The notes: a model not told the origin generated them from the letters alone. Positions 1-8,289 are shown, counted from the stretch's first letter. The stretch is 64,000 nucleotides of DNA from Methanobrevibacter sp. (GCA_017652345.1 JAGCBE010000103.1:62001-126000), one strand, 5' to 3'. Made by a program: numbers and translations.

Positions 1-1374
1 TTAAAAGAAGCTGCTCCTAGATTCTATTACGATAAAGAAGTCTGTGAACAACTTATAGCTGAAACAGAGAAAGAGCAGGGATTTAATTATACTCCTGAAC
101 AGAAACAAGCAATATGGAATATTTTAAACAACAATCTTAATATTTTAACAGGTAGCTCAGGAACAGGTAAAAGTTCTACAGTAAAACCTCTTATTAAGAT
201 TTTCCAACACTATAATTTAAATATAGCACAATGTGCTTTATCAGGAAGAGCTGCCAGTGTGTTAACTGAATACACAGGTTTAGAGGGTAAAACAATACAT
301 AGATTATTAAAATACTCTCCCGAAACAGAAGAATATGGTTTTACTAAAGAAAACCCCTTACTAAATGATGTAATTATTTTAGATGAAACATCAATGGTAG
401 GAGAGGAATTATTTTTAAAGCTTATAGAAGCTATTCGTTCAGGATCAAAATTAATCATGTTAGGAGATATCAAACAGCTACCTCCTATAAGTGTAGGAAA
501 TATTTTAAGTGACTGTCTTGCTTCTGGTTATGTAAAAACAAATGTTTTAACAATTATTCAAAGACAGGCTCTTAAAAGTGGAATCATTTCACAGTCTGTA
601 TTGGTTACTCAAGGAAAACCTTTGGTTAAATCTGATTTTAGTGGTTCTCAAATAAGAGGAGAATTATCAGATTTTAAGATAATTTGTGATACCGAAGCTT
701 TGATCGTCCACAATAATGCTTTAGAAGAGTTTAAAGAATTATTAAAACAAGGTGTTAGTCCTGATAAAATTCAAATCTTAGTTACCACAAGAGCAAAGGG
801 TATGAATAGCTGTAGAATGTTTAATGCAGAAATTCAACAATTAGTTAATGGTGGTAAAAAAAGAAATTGTGTAGTAGAAGTTATGGATGGTGGTATTAAG
901 TTTGAGGTAACCTACAAAGTGGATGACAAAATTATGGTGGTCAAAAATAATTATCATGCTAAAACTATTGGTGGTTCTCAAGTTCCTATTTTCAATGGAT
1001 ATTTAGGAAAAATTACTAAAATAGAATCAGATTACATGATTGTTAGAATTGATAATGTGGGAGATATTATATTAAACCAAAAAGAATGGGGTAATATAAC
1101 TCATGGTTGGGCATGCACTACTTACAAATTTCAAGGTTCTCAATGTGATTATGCAATTGTATGTTTAGATACATCTTCTTACATGATGCTTACAAGAGAA
1201 TGGTTATACACAGCCATAACAAGAGCAAAAAAATATTGTATACTAGTAGGACAACCAAAAGCTATTAATACAGCATGTAGAACAAGTAATATTAAAATCA
1301 AGCACACATGGTTGAGAGATGAACTAAACAAAATTTATATGGAACAGTTTGAGAAGAAAGGGGAAGAAAATTAA
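1..1374 (+). CDS. RecD2-like SF1B DNA helicase, 5'-truncated by the window
   Basis: The frame is open from base 1, so the N-terminus lies outside the window; 457 codons are visible. Walker A (GSSGTGKS) is at bases 154-177, Walker B is LDETSMV, motif V is YKFQGSQCDYAIV and motif VI is LTREWLYTAITRAKK. This order is that of RecD/TraA-type superfamily 1B helicases, which unwind DNA 5' to 3' using ATP. An internal ATG at 259 is not the true start, because the essential Walker A lies before it. The next gene begins 1 base after the stop. A role in phage replication or recombination is inferred from the family. Confidence 0.9.
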   Translation, partial: LKEAAPRFYYDKEVCEQLIAETEKEQGFNYTPEQKQAIWNILNNNLNILTGSSGTGKSSTVKPLIKIFQHYNLNIAQCALSGRAASVLTEYTGLEGKTIHRLLKYSPETEEYGFTKENPLLNDVIILDETSMVGEELFLKLIEAIRSGSKLIMLGDIKQLPPISVGNILSDCLASGYVKTNVLTIIQRQALKSGIISQSVLVTQGKPLVKSDFSGSQIRGELSDFKIICDTEALIVHNNALEEFKELLKQGVSPDKIQILVTTRAKGMNSCRMFNAEIQQLVNGGKKRNCVVEVMDGGIKFEVTYKVDDKIMVVKNNYHAKTIGGSQVPIFNGYLGKITKIESDYMIVRIDNVGDIILNQKEWGNITHGWACTTYKFQGSQCDYAIVCLDTSSYMMLTREWLYTAITRAKKYCILVGQPKAINTACRTSNIKIKHTWLRDELNKIYMEQFEKKGEEN

Positions 1375-1375
1375 C

Positions 1376-2035
1376 ATGATCTGGTTAACTTCTGACTTAC
1401 ATTTAAATCATTATAATATATTAAACTTAGAAAGGTTTAATTTAAATAGATTTGGTCTAGGGTACATTAAAACCTTAGACCAATACAATAATATGATTAT
1501 ATCTCACATAAATGCAAAGGTAATGTCTCAAGACACTTTATATATAGTGGGAGATGTGGGATTTGGTCCTTGTGCAGAAATCAAAAAACTTTTAGATAAA
1601 ATTGTTTGCAGAAACCTTATTTTAATATTTGGGAATCATGATAAATATGGAATTGCTCAAGCAAAAAAGATTGGTTTTAAAGAGGCAATATATGGACCTT
1701 ATTATTTACCTGAATCTAAAGGAAAAATTCTATTATCACACTACCCTAGTTACGAGGCTCTGTATAATCCATATTTGGCATATAATTTACACGGACATTT
1801 ACATGGCAGTAAACTCGATGATGACCAGTTTTTTAATTTAAACATAGCTATGAATGAGTATTATCCTGTTAAGGCAGATGATTTTTTAAAAAGAGCAGAA
1901 TCAAGAGCAAAAAAGAGAGAAGAAAAATTTCTTAGTGAGTGGTTTATTAGAAAACAAGTTTTTATAGATAAGAGTCGAGGAGACGTAGAATTTGGTCCAG
2001 ATGGAAAAATAATTTTTCCTAAAGATAAAAAATAA
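1376..2035 (+). CDS. Calcineurin-like metallophosphoesterase
   Basis: 219 residues. The metal-binding signatures are in order: SDLHLNH near residue 6, GDVGFG, GNHDK, LSHYP and NLHGHLH. These are the five blocks of calcineurin-like phosphoesterases, which hydrolyse phosphomonoesters or phosphodiesters with two metal ions. ATG 1376 is preferred to an upstream in-frame TTG at 1349, because a GAAAGGGG ribosome site lies about 9 bases before it. It follows the helicase gene directly, so co-transcription is likely. The substrate is unknown; phage relatives are often placed with RNA or nucleotide repair genes. Confidence 0.85.
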   Translation: MIWLTSDLHLNHYNILNLERFNLNRFGLGYIKTLDQYNNMIISHINAKVMSQDTLYIVGDVGFGPCAEIKKLLDKIVCRNLILIFGNHDKYGIAQAKKIGFKEAIYGPYYLPESKGKILLSHYPSYEALYNPYLAYNLHGHLHGSKLDDDQFFNLNIAMNEYYPVKADDFLKRAESRAKKREEKFLSEWFIRKQVFIDKSRGDVEFGPDGKIIFPKDKK

Positions 2036-2045
2036 TAGAAAGATA

Positions 2046-2074
2046 TTGACATAGTAATTTATTTCGTGTATAAT
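2046..2074 (+). promoter_or_regulatory. Sigma-A type promoter (TTGACA-17-TATAAT)
   Basis: A perfect TTGACA (2046-2051) and a perfect TATAAT (2069-2074) are separated by 17 bases. They start just after the metallophosphoesterase gene and 25 bases before the next start codon. It would drive the desulfurase and dUTPase operon. Confidence 0.85.
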
Positions 2075-2098
2075 ACAATTGACAAGGAGGTAGATGGT

Positions 2099-2386
2099 AT
2101 GTCAACTACAATCGATACAATTAGAAATACAATAAAAAATATAGTGGAAAAAAGAGGATATATTTTAGAAGAGAGAAAATCTGGTTCAACAGATTCTTGG
2201 TATTTTAAGATTAGATCAGGTGAGTGCTCTTTATTATTTAGAATATCTGACCACAAAACAAAAACCAATGTTATTACTTTAAGAGTAGACCATAAAACTA
2301 ATTTTAAGAATATTGTTTCTTTTATTAATAACAGATGTGATGATCTAGCTCTTAGAGTAGTAAAAAATACATTAGGCATTCATTAG
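2099..2386 (+). CDS. Hypothetical protein, first gene of the desulfurase-dUTPase operon
   Basis: 95 residues, starting MSTTIDTIRN. ATG 2099 has AAGGAGG 8 bases upstream and sits right behind a consensus promoter; an upstream in-frame start at 2066 would lie inside the promoter's transcribed leader and has no ribosome site. No recognised domain. It has an N-terminal helical part, then a beta-rich part (SWYFKIRSGECSLLFRIS). The stop is 10 bases before the cysteine desulfurase start. Confidence 0.7.
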   Translation: MSTTIDTIRNTIKNIVEKRGYILEERKSGSTDSWYFKIRSGECSLLFRISDHKTKTNVITLRVDHKTNFKNIVSFINNRCDDLALRVVKNTLGIH

Positions 2387-2396
2387 GGAGGGCAAA

Positions 2397-3623
2397 GTGG
2401 ATATATTTTTAGATGCAGCTAGCAATACTCCTGTAGATAAAAGAGTATTTAAAGCTATGAAGCCATATTTAAGCGAGGATTTTGTAGGAAATTCTCGTTC
2501 TATACATAATTTTGGTATTAAGGCTTCAGAAATTATTGAAGAAGAAAGAAGAGATGTGGCAAAAATTTTTGAAACATCTCCATTTAACATAGTATTTACT
2601 TCTGGAGCAACAGAAAGTAATAATATGGTTATTAAAGGGTTGGCTTATGCCGAACTATGTAAAGAAAATAAAAAAGAACAACGCAGACATATTATCTGTG
2701 GAGCAACAGAACACGACTCCGTTATCAACCCTTGTAAACAATTAGAAAAACTAGGTTTTGAAGTTCAGTATATAAGACCTGGGGCAAATGGCAGAATTTG
2801 TGCAGATATATTAAAAAATTACATCAGAAAAGACACCATGTTGATATGTGTGATGGCAGTTAATAATGAGTTAGGAAGCACTAATGAAGTGGCTAAAATT
2901 GCAGATCAAGCTTCTTTACGAAACATTCCAACTCTGGTAGATTGCACACAACTAGTTAGTTATGGAGGAGATTATCTACACTTTAAAAAACTATTTCCAC
3001 ATGCAAGCTTTTTTACTTTTTCAAGTCACAAAATATATGGACCAGAAGGAGTTGGCTGTTTAGTGGCCAATGATAACTGGTTAGACCTGTTAAAAAACAA
3101 TGGCTTGGTTGTGGGAGGGGCTCAGGAATTAGGACTTCGTGGTGGCACCATGAATGTAGCTGGTATAGTAGGTATGTGCGAAGCTGTAAAATTAATGAGC
3201 CAAGAATCTTATAAGGAATATTATGAAAACCTATATTATTATTTACAAGTAAAGTTAAATGAAGCATTTGGGGGCAAATGTAAATTAAATGCAGTACCAG
3301 AACATCGTAATATAATTTCTCTTAATTTTAGCCAAATAATAAATTCTGACTCTTTGGCGATGGACTTAGCTATGAGAGGAATAGGAGTGAGCGCAGCTTC
3401 CGCGTGTGATTCAGAGCACGATGAAACAGAGGGAGGATTTAATCCTTCTCATGTACTATCAGCATTAGGTTTAACTGAAAAAGAAATTAGAAATACTATA
3501 AGAATATCTTTCTGTAAATACACTACAAAAAAAGATATAGACCAGTTGGTTTTACAGTTACAAGATATAAAAGAAATAAATGAAAAAATTTTACAATTAG
3601 AAGGGGAAACAAACAATGATTAA
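2397..3623 (+). CDS. Cysteine desulfurase, NifS/IscS-like
   Basis: 408 residues, about the usual length of IscS/NifS (near 400). Aminotransferase class V features are visible: TEHDSV with the PLP-stacking His near residue 106, NNELGS near 156-161, and SSHKIYGPEG with the PLP-binding Lys near 212. The active-site loop is SACDSE with the catalytic Cys near 337. Such enzymes move sulfur from cysteine, as a persulfide, to Fe-S cluster scaffolds, thiolated tRNA or phosphorothioate DNA systems. Start is GTG 2397 behind AGGGAGGG. It overlaps the dUTPase gene by 8 bases. No scaffold, tRNA thiolase or dnd partner gene is seen here, so the sulfur acceptor is unknown. Confidence 0.87.
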   Translation: MDIFLDAASNTPVDKRVFKAMKPYLSEDFVGNSRSIHNFGIKASEIIEEERRDVAKIFETSPFNIVFTSGATESNNMVIKGLAYAELCKENKKEQRRHIICGATEHDSVINPCKQLEKLGFEVQYIRPGANGRICADILKNYIRKDTMLICVMAVNNELGSTNEVAKIADQASLRNIPTLVDCTQLVSYGGDYLHFKKLFPHASFFTFSSHKIYGPEGVGCLVANDNWLDLLKNNGLVVGGAQELGLRGGTMNVAGIVGMCEAVKLMSQESYKEYYENLYYYLQVKLNEAFGGKCKLNAVPEHRNIISLNFSQIINSDSLAMDLAMRGIGVSAASACDSEHDETEGGFNPSHVLSALGLTEKEIRNTIRISFCKYTTKKDIDQLVLQLQDIKEINEKILQLEGETNND

Positions 3624-4113
3624 ATTTGAAAAAGTATCTAAGGAACAATTTATAAAAGACACAAAAAACCTTTTCCCTTACATGGAAGAAGAAGACATCA
3701 TAAAAGCTTATGATAATCTACATCTTCCAGAAAGAGGGTCTATAGGTTCTGCGGGCTATGATTTTTATTCTCCATTAGATTTCATATTAAACAGAGGAGA
3801 CTCTCCTATAACAATTCCTTTAGGTATAAGAGCTATTATGCCAAATGATGTGTTCTTAGCTATTGTACCTCGAAGCGGAGTTGGATTTAAAACAGGGGTA
3901 TCTTTGGCCAACACAATAGGGGTAATTGACGCAGATTACCAATGTAGCCCTAACGAAGGACACATGATGTTAAAGTTGGTTCCTGGTTTTAAAGATTATG
4001 CAGTGGCAGCGGGAGACCGTGTTGTTCAAGGTATTTTCTTACCTTTCTGTGTAACCTCTGATGATACAACAACTGCAGTTCGAACAGGTGGTATTGGTAG
4101 TACAGGTAAGTAA
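3616..4113 (+). CDS. dut: Trimeric dUTPase
   Basis: 165 residues, a normal length for trimeric dUTPase. Motif 1 is AGYDFYSP (about 46-53), motif 2 PRSGVGFK (about 85-92), motif 3 GVIDADYQ (about 102-109), motif 4 GDRVVQGIF, and motif 5 RTGGIGSTGK at the C-terminus. It hydrolyses dUTP to dUMP and pyrophosphate, keeping uracil out of DNA and feeding thymidylate synthesis. ATG overlaps the end of the desulfurase gene, indicating translational coupling. A ThyX-like gene lies 3 kb downstream. Confidence 0.93.
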   Translation: MIKFEKVSKEQFIKDTKNLFPYMEEEDIIKAYDNLHLPERGSIGSAGYDFYSPLDFILNRGDSPITIPLGIRAIMPNDVFLAIVPRSGVGFKTGVSLANTIGVIDADYQCSPNEGHMMLKLVPGFKDYAVAAGDRVVQGIFLPFCVTSDDTTTAVRTGGIGSTGK

Positions 4114-4115
4114 TC

Positions 4116-4427
4116 ATGTTAGTTAATTTATTAAAAGAAACAAAAGAAGCACTGAAGAAAACAAATCACAGTGTAAAGAATATTAAATTTATAAGAAACG
4201 CAGAAGGATATATTTTTATATCTGATTTTGTAGAAGCAGCAGAGAATTTTAATTATGATAATGAATCAGATTCAGCACAAGTTGATCTAAGCTTAGCTAT
4301 AGTTGGAAAGCACTGGTGGCTAACAAGATATTATCGAGAAGGACATGAGGGATGGGAATTTCATCTTAGACCTACAAAACCAGAACTTCAAGCTGTGGAC
4401 TTCTTATTAAAAAACCAAAAAAAGTAA
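4116..4427 (+). CDS. Hypothetical protein downstream of dUTPase
   Basis: 103 residues, 2 bases after the dUTPase stop and so probably the last gene of that operon. No family recognised. The C-terminal half is rich in aromatic residues (KHWWLTRYYREGHEGWEFHL). The ribosome site is weak, consistent with coupling to dut. Function unknown. Confidence 0.7.
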   Translation: MLVNLLKETKEALKKTNHSVKNIKFIRNAEGYIFISDFVEAAENFNYDNESDSAQVDLSLAIVGKHWWLTRYYREGHEGWEFHLRPTKPELQAVDFLLKNQKK

Positions 4428-4527
4428 TTCCTTATAAAATTAAGCGTTTTTTACACTCAATTTTGTTTAAGGTATAATTTACCCTGAAAATAAAACAAAG
4501 TTAAAAACCCTTGATTTTTATAAGGAA
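4428..4527 (+). promoter_or_regulatory. Promoter flanked by a perfect 12-bp inverted repeat
   Basis: TTTACA (4450-4455), 17 bases, TATAAT (4473-4478). The promoter sits between TTCCTTATAAAA (4428-4439) and its exact reverse complement TTTTATAAGGAA (4516-4527). Paired copies on both sides of a promoter suggest operators for a dimeric regulator, possibly with looping; a long hairpin is an alternative. Confidence 0.6.
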
Positions 4528-4583
4528 AAATGAGTAAATTTTCAATATTTCGAACTATTTACTAGTATATAACTTAAAAAGTA

Positions 4584-4624
4584 GCTCCAAAAGAGCGATT
4601 TTATAGCCTAAAAGGCGAAAGGAG
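4584..4624 (+). promoter_or_regulatory. Two small 5'-UTR hairpins before the ribosome site
   Basis: GCTC-caaaa-GAGC (4584-4596) and GCCT-aaa-AGGC (4606-4616) lie directly before AAAGGAG (4618-4624), 9 bases before the ATG at 4633. They could set translation rate or protect the 5' end of the transcript. Confidence 0.45.
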
Positions 4625-4632
4625 ATTTAGAA

Positions 4633-5496
4633 ATGAGTATTTATAGTGGAAAATGTGATTTATGTGACCATATTGGTGGTATGGGTGGTTGGTATGATCG
4701 AGATGGCAACCCAGTAAAATTTGGTGATGAAAATGTTCATGTTTATTATTCAGATGAGATGCAAGACTTTATTGAGTTTAAGAGAAGAACTGGTGGAGTC
4801 ATGTATCAACATATGAGAATCGAGGTTACAGAATTTAATCAAAATTTTGTTGCTAAAAAATGTGACGCATTTAAAGTAATTGAACATATTGAAAAGGTAA
4901 AAGACAAGAGATTAAAGTCTGGAGAAAGAGAAAAGAAAACTTATACATATGAGTATTTTGGAAAAGAATACAAAACATTAAAAGAGCTTAACAAAAAACA
5001 TGTGTATATTACAAAAGAAATACATTTTGATACGTTATTAGATGTTATTCCATATTATCCATATATAGTCTCAACTTGTTATTCTGATAAAGACAAGATG
5101 GTTGTTTATCTTTCAAAACACAGCTACGTTGATGAACAGGAAGAATCGGCTTATAAGTGGGGGCGAGAGGGAAATTTCGCAGCTCATTATAGTAGAAAAG
5201 AATTGCAAGATCATTATAGAGAAGTTGTTTTAAGATATTACAATCCAGCTGGAAGAGAACAAATAGAGTTAGTTAGCTTTAATGAAGAAGGCGTCGGATA
5301 TGTTTCAAATCCTATAGATACAAACTTCTATGTTAAGTGGAAATTTGATAAACCAACATCATTTTGGACTTCACCTGAAGTTATTGATGCAGATAAAGGA
5401 ATAATTAAAATGTCTAAAAATGATTTATTAGAATTAGGAAACAAAGTAAATGTCTATTATGTAAAACAAACTGACAAGAAGATTTACTTGGGGTAA
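4633..5496 (+). CDS. Hypothetical protein with N-terminal CxxC
   Basis: 287 residues behind a good GGAG ribosome site. It starts with CDLCDHIGGMGGWYDRDG, a Cys pair in a Gly-rich turn. The rest is mixed alpha/beta with many aromatic residues and a Lys-rich middle. No domain could be named with confidence. It opens a new transcription unit behind the inverted-repeat promoter at 4450 and is followed by three more unknown genes in the same direction. Confidence 0.75.
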   Translation: MSIYSGKCDLCDHIGGMGGWYDRDGNPVKFGDENVHVYYSDEMQDFIEFKRRTGGVMYQHMRIEVTEFNQNFVAKKCDAFKVIEHIEKVKDKRLKSGEREKKTYTYEYFGKEYKTLKELNKKHVYITKEIHFDTLLDVIPYYPYIVSTCYSDKDKMVVYLSKHSYVDEQEESAYKWGREGNFAAHYSRKELQDHYREVVLRYYNPAGREQIELVSFNEEGVGYVSNPIDTNFYVKWKFDKPTSFWTSPEVIDADKGIIKMSKNDLLELGNKVNVYYVKQTDKKIYLG

Positions 5497-5535
5497 GGTC
5501 CAAGATACGGAATTTAGAGAAATTTAGGTGGAAAT

Positions 5536-6201
5536 ATGGAAAAGAAAATTATTGAAATAGATTCTCATGTTTTATGTAGAATGATGGTTGTAAACTTAAG
5601 ATATTGTTATACTAGAAATAATCACCTAGAACCAACTTGTACTTATGATCTTTTTAAAGAAGAGTTATTGCCAGCCTTCTTTGAAAAAGATGAGGAAACA
5701 GCACTACACACTGCTAAACAAATTTGTGAAGAATGTATTAGTGATGAGATTTGTACTAGATTTTTCGAAGGTGAAGACGATGAATTTGACAATAGAGAAT
5801 ATTCTATTAAATTTGTTAATTATCTTTTAGACCTTATTCATGAATATGATGAATATTACAAACCTTATAATTTTGATTCTTTTTTGAAAAACTTAGAGCA
5901 TGACAATGACAAAATTTATCAGATTTATGAAGAGGACATTGATAAGAACAAAACATTAGTTACAGAAAAAAATTTTTCAAAAAAAGAATACTTTGACTAC
6001 ATTTTTAAAGATGTTTTAAAATTAACAGAAGAAGAATTAAAAAAAGGTGTTTATTACAACAAAAAAAGAATCAGAAACAGTTATTTAGACGATAAAACAG
6101 GTAAGTATGTGCATGTGCCAGATGATTTTAAATATGCTATTAAAGAACCTATTAACAGAGTTTTTTATATAAAAAACATAAGAGGTGAAAAAAATGAGTA
6201 A
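5536..6201 (+). CDS. Hypothetical acidic protein
   Basis: 221 residues, rich in Asp, Glu, Tyr and Lys, predicted mostly helical. Cys-containing stretches (QICEECISDEICTRF) lie near residues 70-85. ATG 5536 has a modest AGGTGG ribosome site. The last 8 bases overlap the next gene. No family recognised. Confidence 0.72.
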   Translation: MEKKIIEIDSHVLCRMMVVNLRYCYTRNNHLEPTCTYDLFKEELLPAFFEKDEETALHTAKQICEECISDEICTRFFEGEDDEFDNREYSIKFVNYLLDLIHEYDEYYKPYNFDSFLKNLEHDNDKIYQIYEEDIDKNKTLVTEKNFSKKEYFDYIFKDVLKLTEEELKKGVYYNKKRIRNSYLDDKTGKYVHVPDDFKYAIKEPINRVFYIKNIRGEKNE

Positions 6202-6577
6202 AAAGTTTAAAATAGAAGAAATTATCACAGAAAATTCGCCTAAAATCAAAGTGTTATATGAAGAAAAAGATTTAAGAATTCATGTTATATCTAGGTTGGT
6301 TTTTGAAAATGAAATAACAGGGTTTGTAAACTTGCCTGTGTCAGAAGGTGTGGGAATTGAGGCCAAAACTTCTGATAATCATTTTTATGTAATAGCTTTT
6401 GTCGAACCAGATAAACATGGAAATGTTAAGGTTAGAGAGATAGCAAGCGAACCTGATACGGAATATTTTTACAATAGAGTATTGGATTACTTTGCCAAAG
6501 CCGAAGGAAATGATAAGTTATATTATTCAGTATTAGAAAAAGCAAAACAAATTGTGAGGGAAGCAAATAATGTATAG
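6194..6577 (+). CDS. Hypothetical protein
   Basis: 127 residues from ATG 6194 behind AGAGGTG; an in-frame GTG at 6185 lies on the ribosome site itself and is rejected. The sequence looks like a small alpha/beta fold ending in a helix. It overlaps the preceding gene by 8 bases and the following gene by 8 bases, so translation is coupled. No function inferred. Confidence 0.7.
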   Translation: MSKKFKIEEIITENSPKIKVLYEEKDLRIHVISRLVFENEITGFVNLPVSEGVGIEAKTSDNHFYVIAFVEPDKHGNVKVREIASEPDTEYFYNRVLDYFAKAEGNDKLYYSVLEKAKQIVREANNV

Positions 6578-7073
6578 TATAGAAGATGATTATGAAGATG
6601 AATATGAGTATCTCTATGATGAGGAATTCAATAAAAAGAGACACAGACCTGCTAAAAATTTAGAGGGTTCAGAAGGAATTAAAAGTAAGAAAAAGAAAAA
6701 AGACTATAAATTGGGTTCTAAACAGGAATTATGGGATAGATATTCTGAAGAAAACACTGAAGATTTTGAAAAAGAAATAGTAAAAGAAGTAAAAAAAGAA
6801 GAGAAGAGAAAAGTTTATATTAACAATAAAAAAGTTTCTCATATTCGCAATTTCAGAGGTGTGTCTATTAACTTAGATAATGTTTTATCAATTACTAAAA
6901 TTGAAAATACATATAATAATGTTAAAACTTTTGGTATAAAATTTATCTTTAAACAAAAAGAAGAAGATAAATCTTATAGAATCATCTGGTTTAATCAAAA
7001 TGAAAAAGCTTGTGATGAAGTTCTTTCAAGAGAAAGTAAAATTTGGGAAGATATTAAAAAATCTTCTAATTAA
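6570..7073 (+). CDS. Hypothetical charged protein
   Basis: 167 residues. The N-terminus is strongly acidic (DDYEDEYEYLYDEE). A basic Lys-rich segment of about 60 residues follows, then a beta-rich C-terminal domain (about 85-167: HIRNFRGVSINLDNVLSI, FGIKFIFKQ). It overlaps the previous gene by 8 bases and is the last gene before the tRNA. Function unknown. Confidence 0.7.
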   Translation: MYSIEDDYEDEYEYLYDEEFNKKRHRPAKNLEGSEGIKSKKKKKDYKLGSKQELWDRYSEENTEDFEKEIVKEVKKEEKRKVYINNKKVSHIRNFRGVSINLDNVLSITKIENTYNNVKTFGIKFIFKQKEEDKSYRIIWFNQNEKACDEVLSRESKIWEDIKKSSN

Positions 7074-7080
7074 TAAAATT

Positions 7081-7100
7081 GTGTAGGCGATAGTCTACAC
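7081..7100 (+). other. Hairpin just upstream of the tRNA gene
   Basis: GTGTAG-gcgatagt-CTACAC is a perfect 6-bp stem ending 6 bases before the tRNA. No T-run follows, so it is unlikely to be a terminator. It may be a processing site or 5' boundary for tRNA maturation from the mRNA. Confidence 0.45.
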
Positions 7101-7106
7101 ATAAAC

Positions 7107-7197
7107 ATCGGCGTACTCAAGTGGTTGAAGAGGTGACTTTGCTAAAGTTATAGGTCCTGTAAGGGGCACACAGGTTCGAATCCTGCCGCCGATGCCA
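7107..7197 (+). tRNA. tRNA-Ser(GCU), CCA encoded
   Basis: 91 bases. The acceptor stem ATCGGCG/CGCCGAT is perfect. The D-arm is CTC/GAG, the anticodon stem TGACT/AGTTA with loop TTGCTAA (anticodon GCT at 7141-7143), then a long class II variable arm, a TTCGAAT T-loop, discriminator G and a genomic CCA. The base of the T-stem has one A-C mismatch. The long variable arm and anticodon identify tRNA-Ser reading AGC/AGU. It lies in the direction of the surrounding genes with thyX 13 bases downstream, so it is likely cut from a polycistronic transcript. Confidence 0.93.
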
Positions 7198-7210
7198 AAG
7201 GAGTAAAATA

Positions 7211-7777
7211 ATGGTAGATAAAAATCAAATCAAAGTAGAAATTTTAAAACACCCAACAGAAGAAGATTGGTTATGGTGTAAAACTTGCACCCTAAACACA
7301 GTGGGTAAAAAACTATTATCAACAACTAAAACGGTTGATATAGAATGGAAGAAAAAGTTATTAGCTTCTGAACACAGTCCTATCAGAGAATTATGGTTTG
7401 GAATCAAACTCACAATACCATACTATATCCAAAATCATATAGTAAGACATCATATAGGTTGTAATCATTATGTATCAACACAAAGAGATGACAGGCATCC
7501 TGAAAGAGAAAAATCCAGGGAAGATCTTCCACAGGGAACTTTCGTTTCTCATATTTTAAGTATTAATGCACAAGAATTAATGTTTTTTATGCACAAACGT
7601 TTATGTAACCAGGCAGACCCTTTGATGCGATATGTAGCTAATTTAATGAAACAGGAAGTTTTAAAAGTAAATCCTGAATTTGAGGGGTTATTGGTTCCTT
7701 TGTGTGAATATCGAAACAATAAATGTACAGAAATGTTTCCATGCGCAAAAGCTGAAACATTTGGAGATAAAAAATGA
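7211..7777 (+). CDS. thyX: ThyX-like flavin-dependent thymidylate synthase
   Basis: 188 residues. The FAD/dUMP signature reads RHHIGCNHYVS at about 79-89, matching the ThyX pattern RHR-x7-S with His in place of the second Arg. EHSPIRE (about 54-60), FMHKRLCNQADPLMRYVANLM and a late VPLCEYR segment also fit ThyX. The enzyme makes dTMP from dUMP using methylene-tetrahydrofolate and reduced FAD. ATG 7211 is behind AAAGGAG. The stop overlaps the next gene by 4 bases. With the dUTPase upstream it forms a dUTP-to-dTMP pathway. The motif change leaves some doubt about activity. Confidence 0.82.
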   Translation: MVDKNQIKVEILKHPTEEDWLWCKTCTLNTVGKKLLSTTKTVDIEWKKKLLASEHSPIRELWFGIKLTIPYYIQNHIVRHHIGCNHYVSTQRDDRHPEREKSREDLPQGTFVSHILSINAQELMFFMHKRLCNQADPLMRYVANLMKQEVLKVNPEFEGLLVPLCEYRNNKCTEMFPCAKAETFGDKK

Positions 7778-8289
7778 GCAATTATATTTTTTTAGATTTA
7801 GATGGGGTTTTGAATAATACAACCTATTTAATGTCTATTTTGGATGAATGGGGTTTAGATCCTAAAAACATATCTGTGTTAAGAAAAATATGCGAAGATT
7901 TTAATTGTAAGGTTGTCCTATCAAGTAGTTGGAGACGAGATTTTAATCCAGATACATCAGTTAGAACTTCTTCAAGTTATAATATTGAATGGGCCAAGCT
8001 TATTGCAAAAACTTTTAAAGACGCAAATATAAACTTTGTAGGAATCACAGACTTTTCTAATGATCGATATTTAGGATGGGATAGAATTGGACAAATTAGG
8101 AGATATATAGAAAAACACCTTGACAAAAAAGATAAATATATTATAATAGATGATGAAGATATATTTGGTGGCGCAGGCTGGTTATCTAATAAAGAAAAAC
8201 AAATGTATTCTCATTTTATTAGAACAAGAGCTGCATATGGTTTAACTGAAGATGCCTATGACAAAGCTCGTAAGATTTTCAATAAATAG
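7774..8289 (+). CDS. HAD-family phosphatase (HAD_SAK-like)
   Basis: 171 residues. Motif I FLDLDGVLN is at about 6-14, with nucleophile and acid/base Asp. VVLSSSWRRDF is at about 48-58 (motif II Ser and the SSWR signature of the HAD domain found in Swiss-army-knife RNA repair proteins), and IIDDED is a late acidic motif. These features indicate a phosphatase, possibly of polynucleotide ends. It overlaps thyX by 4 bases. The RNA-repair link is family knowledge plus inference; no ligase gene is visible. Confidence 0.75.
   Translation: MSNYIFLDLDGVLNNTTYLMSILDEWGLDPKNISVLRKICEDFNCKVVLSSSWRRDFNPDTSVRTSSSYNIEWAKLIAKTFKDANINFVGITDFSNDRYLGWDRIGQIRRYIEKHLDKKDKYIIIDDEDIFGGAGWLSNKEKQMYSHFIRTRAAYGLTEDAYDKARKIFNK

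Noticed and set aside
1349..1376. TTG start for the first metallophosphoesterase
   Set aside because: It overlaps the helicase gene and includes the ribosome site of the ATG at 1376.
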